From Flavobacterium sp. 1 (GTDB lineage Bacteria > Bacteroidota > Bacteroidia > Flavobacteriales > Flavobacteriaceae): a DNA stretch of 64,000 bases. The notes under the pieces are model-generated. The model had not been told where the DNA came from. It did no database searches and saw only the letters and a program-made list of their open reading frames with translations. Position numbers and translations under genes: made by a program. The stretch covers positions 2,976,001 through 3,040,000 of the forward strand of contig NZ_PGER01000001.1 of NCBI RefSeq assembly GCF_002797935.1, read 5' to 3'. This document shows, piece after piece, positions 63,492 through 64,000 of the stretch (within the stretch, counting starts at the first letter, position 1; each line of letters begins with the position of its first letter).

Positions 63492-63941
63492 ATGAAAACA
63501 TTAATTATTGCCCTAGTATTTGGTATAGGAGTATCTGGATTTGCACAAGAAATCACCACAGCACCAAACAATCCCAACATGGAAAAAATGACTCCAGAAC
63601 AGCGTCAGGAAAAACAGCTGGCCCGTCTAACAAAGGAATTAACACTGGACGCCAAACAACAGGAAGCCGTAGGCAAAATTTTGGCAGAGAAAAGCGCAAA
63701 AGCGCAAGAAGCAAGAGCGCAAAGAGAAACCCGTAAATCTGGCGGTCAAAAAATGACAGCCGAAGAAAGAGAAGCTTTTAAAACCAAAATGCAGGCTGAA
63801 AAAGCAGATACTGAAGCAAAAATGAAAGCCATCTTATCTGCCGATCAATATAAAAAATGGGGTGAAACAAGAGAAGAGAACAAAGACAAAATGAGAGATA
63901 AAATAAAAGAAAGAAGAGAAGAAAGAAGAGAAGAGATGTAA
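63492..63941 (+). CDS. Secreted coiled-coil protein, Spy/DUF4890-like
   Basis: A 149-residue protein with signal peptide (1-19, ending SGFAQ). The rest is highly charged and helical: EKMTPEQRQEKQLARLTKEL, LDAKQQEAVGKILAEK, MTAEEREAFKTKM and AILSADQYKKWGE. These repeated LTxEQ/LSxxQ-type motifs resemble Spy/CpxP-like and DUF4890 proteins that bind envelope proteins or metals. The C-terminal tail is a run of Lys/Arg/Glu (KIKERREERREEM). Periplasmic chaperone-like role is possible. Confidence 0.75.
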   Translation: MKTLIIALVFGIGVSGFAQEITTAPNNPNMEKMTPEQRQEKQLARLTKELTLDAKQQEAVGKILAEKSAKAQEARAQRETRKSGGQKMTAEEREAFKTKMQAEKADTEAKMKAILSADQYKKWGETREENKDKMRDKIKERREERREEM

Positions 63942-64000
63942 AAAATATAATTTCATTTACCCAAATCAAACAGCAATTCCGCTAATTAGCACGAATCAAT
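63942..64000. other. Window end, no feature
   Basis: AT-rich sequence after the coiled-coil protein gene; no gene or hairpin is seen. Confidence 0.5.

Overview
The window looks like a chromosomal segment of a Flavobacterium-like member of the Bacteroidota. The DNA is AT-rich, promoters follow the TTTG / TAnnTTTG pattern, start codons often lack a Shine-Dalgarno sequence, and several protein families typical of the group are present (Porin_10-type porin, DUF2851, DUF5995, fused MoaC-MoaB). No rRNA, tRNA, CRISPR array, integrase or intact insertion sequence was seen.

Layout. 1-11.8 kb: housekeeping genes (end of an amino-acid permease, PspC-like protein, DUF2851, exonuclease, cystathionine beta-synthase, porin, RNase HII, LipB, lipoprotein, LysS). 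11.9-14.1 kb: a RloA/RloB (AbiL-like) pair and a small acidic protein. 14.2-26.3 kb: nitrite and nitric oxide reduction on the minus strand, as nirK-cytc-nirV-SCO-porin and norC-norB-norQ-norD-DUF438/PAS-norE-norF-like. 26.7-33.0 kb, plus strand: ric, nrdD, a separate glycyl-radical peptide, nrdG, two membrane proteins and an Rrf2 regulator. 33-41.8 kb: a decayed membrane-protein gene, a flavobacterial NMO-like protein, nadA-nadB, a peptidase-like hydrolase, a glycosyltransferase and an SRPBCC protein. 42.2-49.1 kb, minus strand: a nitrate module (NarK, NarI-like cytochrome b, NarB-like molybdoenzyme, four-cluster Fe-S protein, Rieske protein). 49.8-55.8 kb: a radical SAM protein and the molybdenum-cofactor operon (ModE-like regulator, mobA, moaD, moeB, moaE, moaCB, moaA); moeA follows at 62-63 kb. 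The rest is DUF5995, glycogen synthase, an AI-2E transporter, a HAD phosphatase, a frameshifted GNAT gene and a secreted coiled-coil protein.

How it fits together. The window encodes nitrate uptake and reduction, the cofactor that the nitrate reductase needs, copper nitrite reductase with a probable copper chaperone, cytochrome-c nitric oxide reductase with its assembly ATPase, Fe-S repair (Ric) and oxygen-independent deoxynucleotide synthesis. Together these form an anoxia/nitrogen-oxide island able to take nitrate to N2O. No nosZ is visible. An 18-bp dyad (AAAGATA-N4-TGTCTTT type) lies upstream of nirK, norC (two copies), ric and narK, which suggests one shared regulator.

Most notable points: NrdD lacks its glycyl-radical segment, which is encoded as a free-standing 55-residue ORF; the nitrate reductase appears to combine a NarB-type catalytic subunit with respiratory electron-transfer subunits; a ModE-box-like site overlaps the Mo-cofactor operon promoter; and several intergenic repeat families are present, one copy of which is translated in frame inside moaE.
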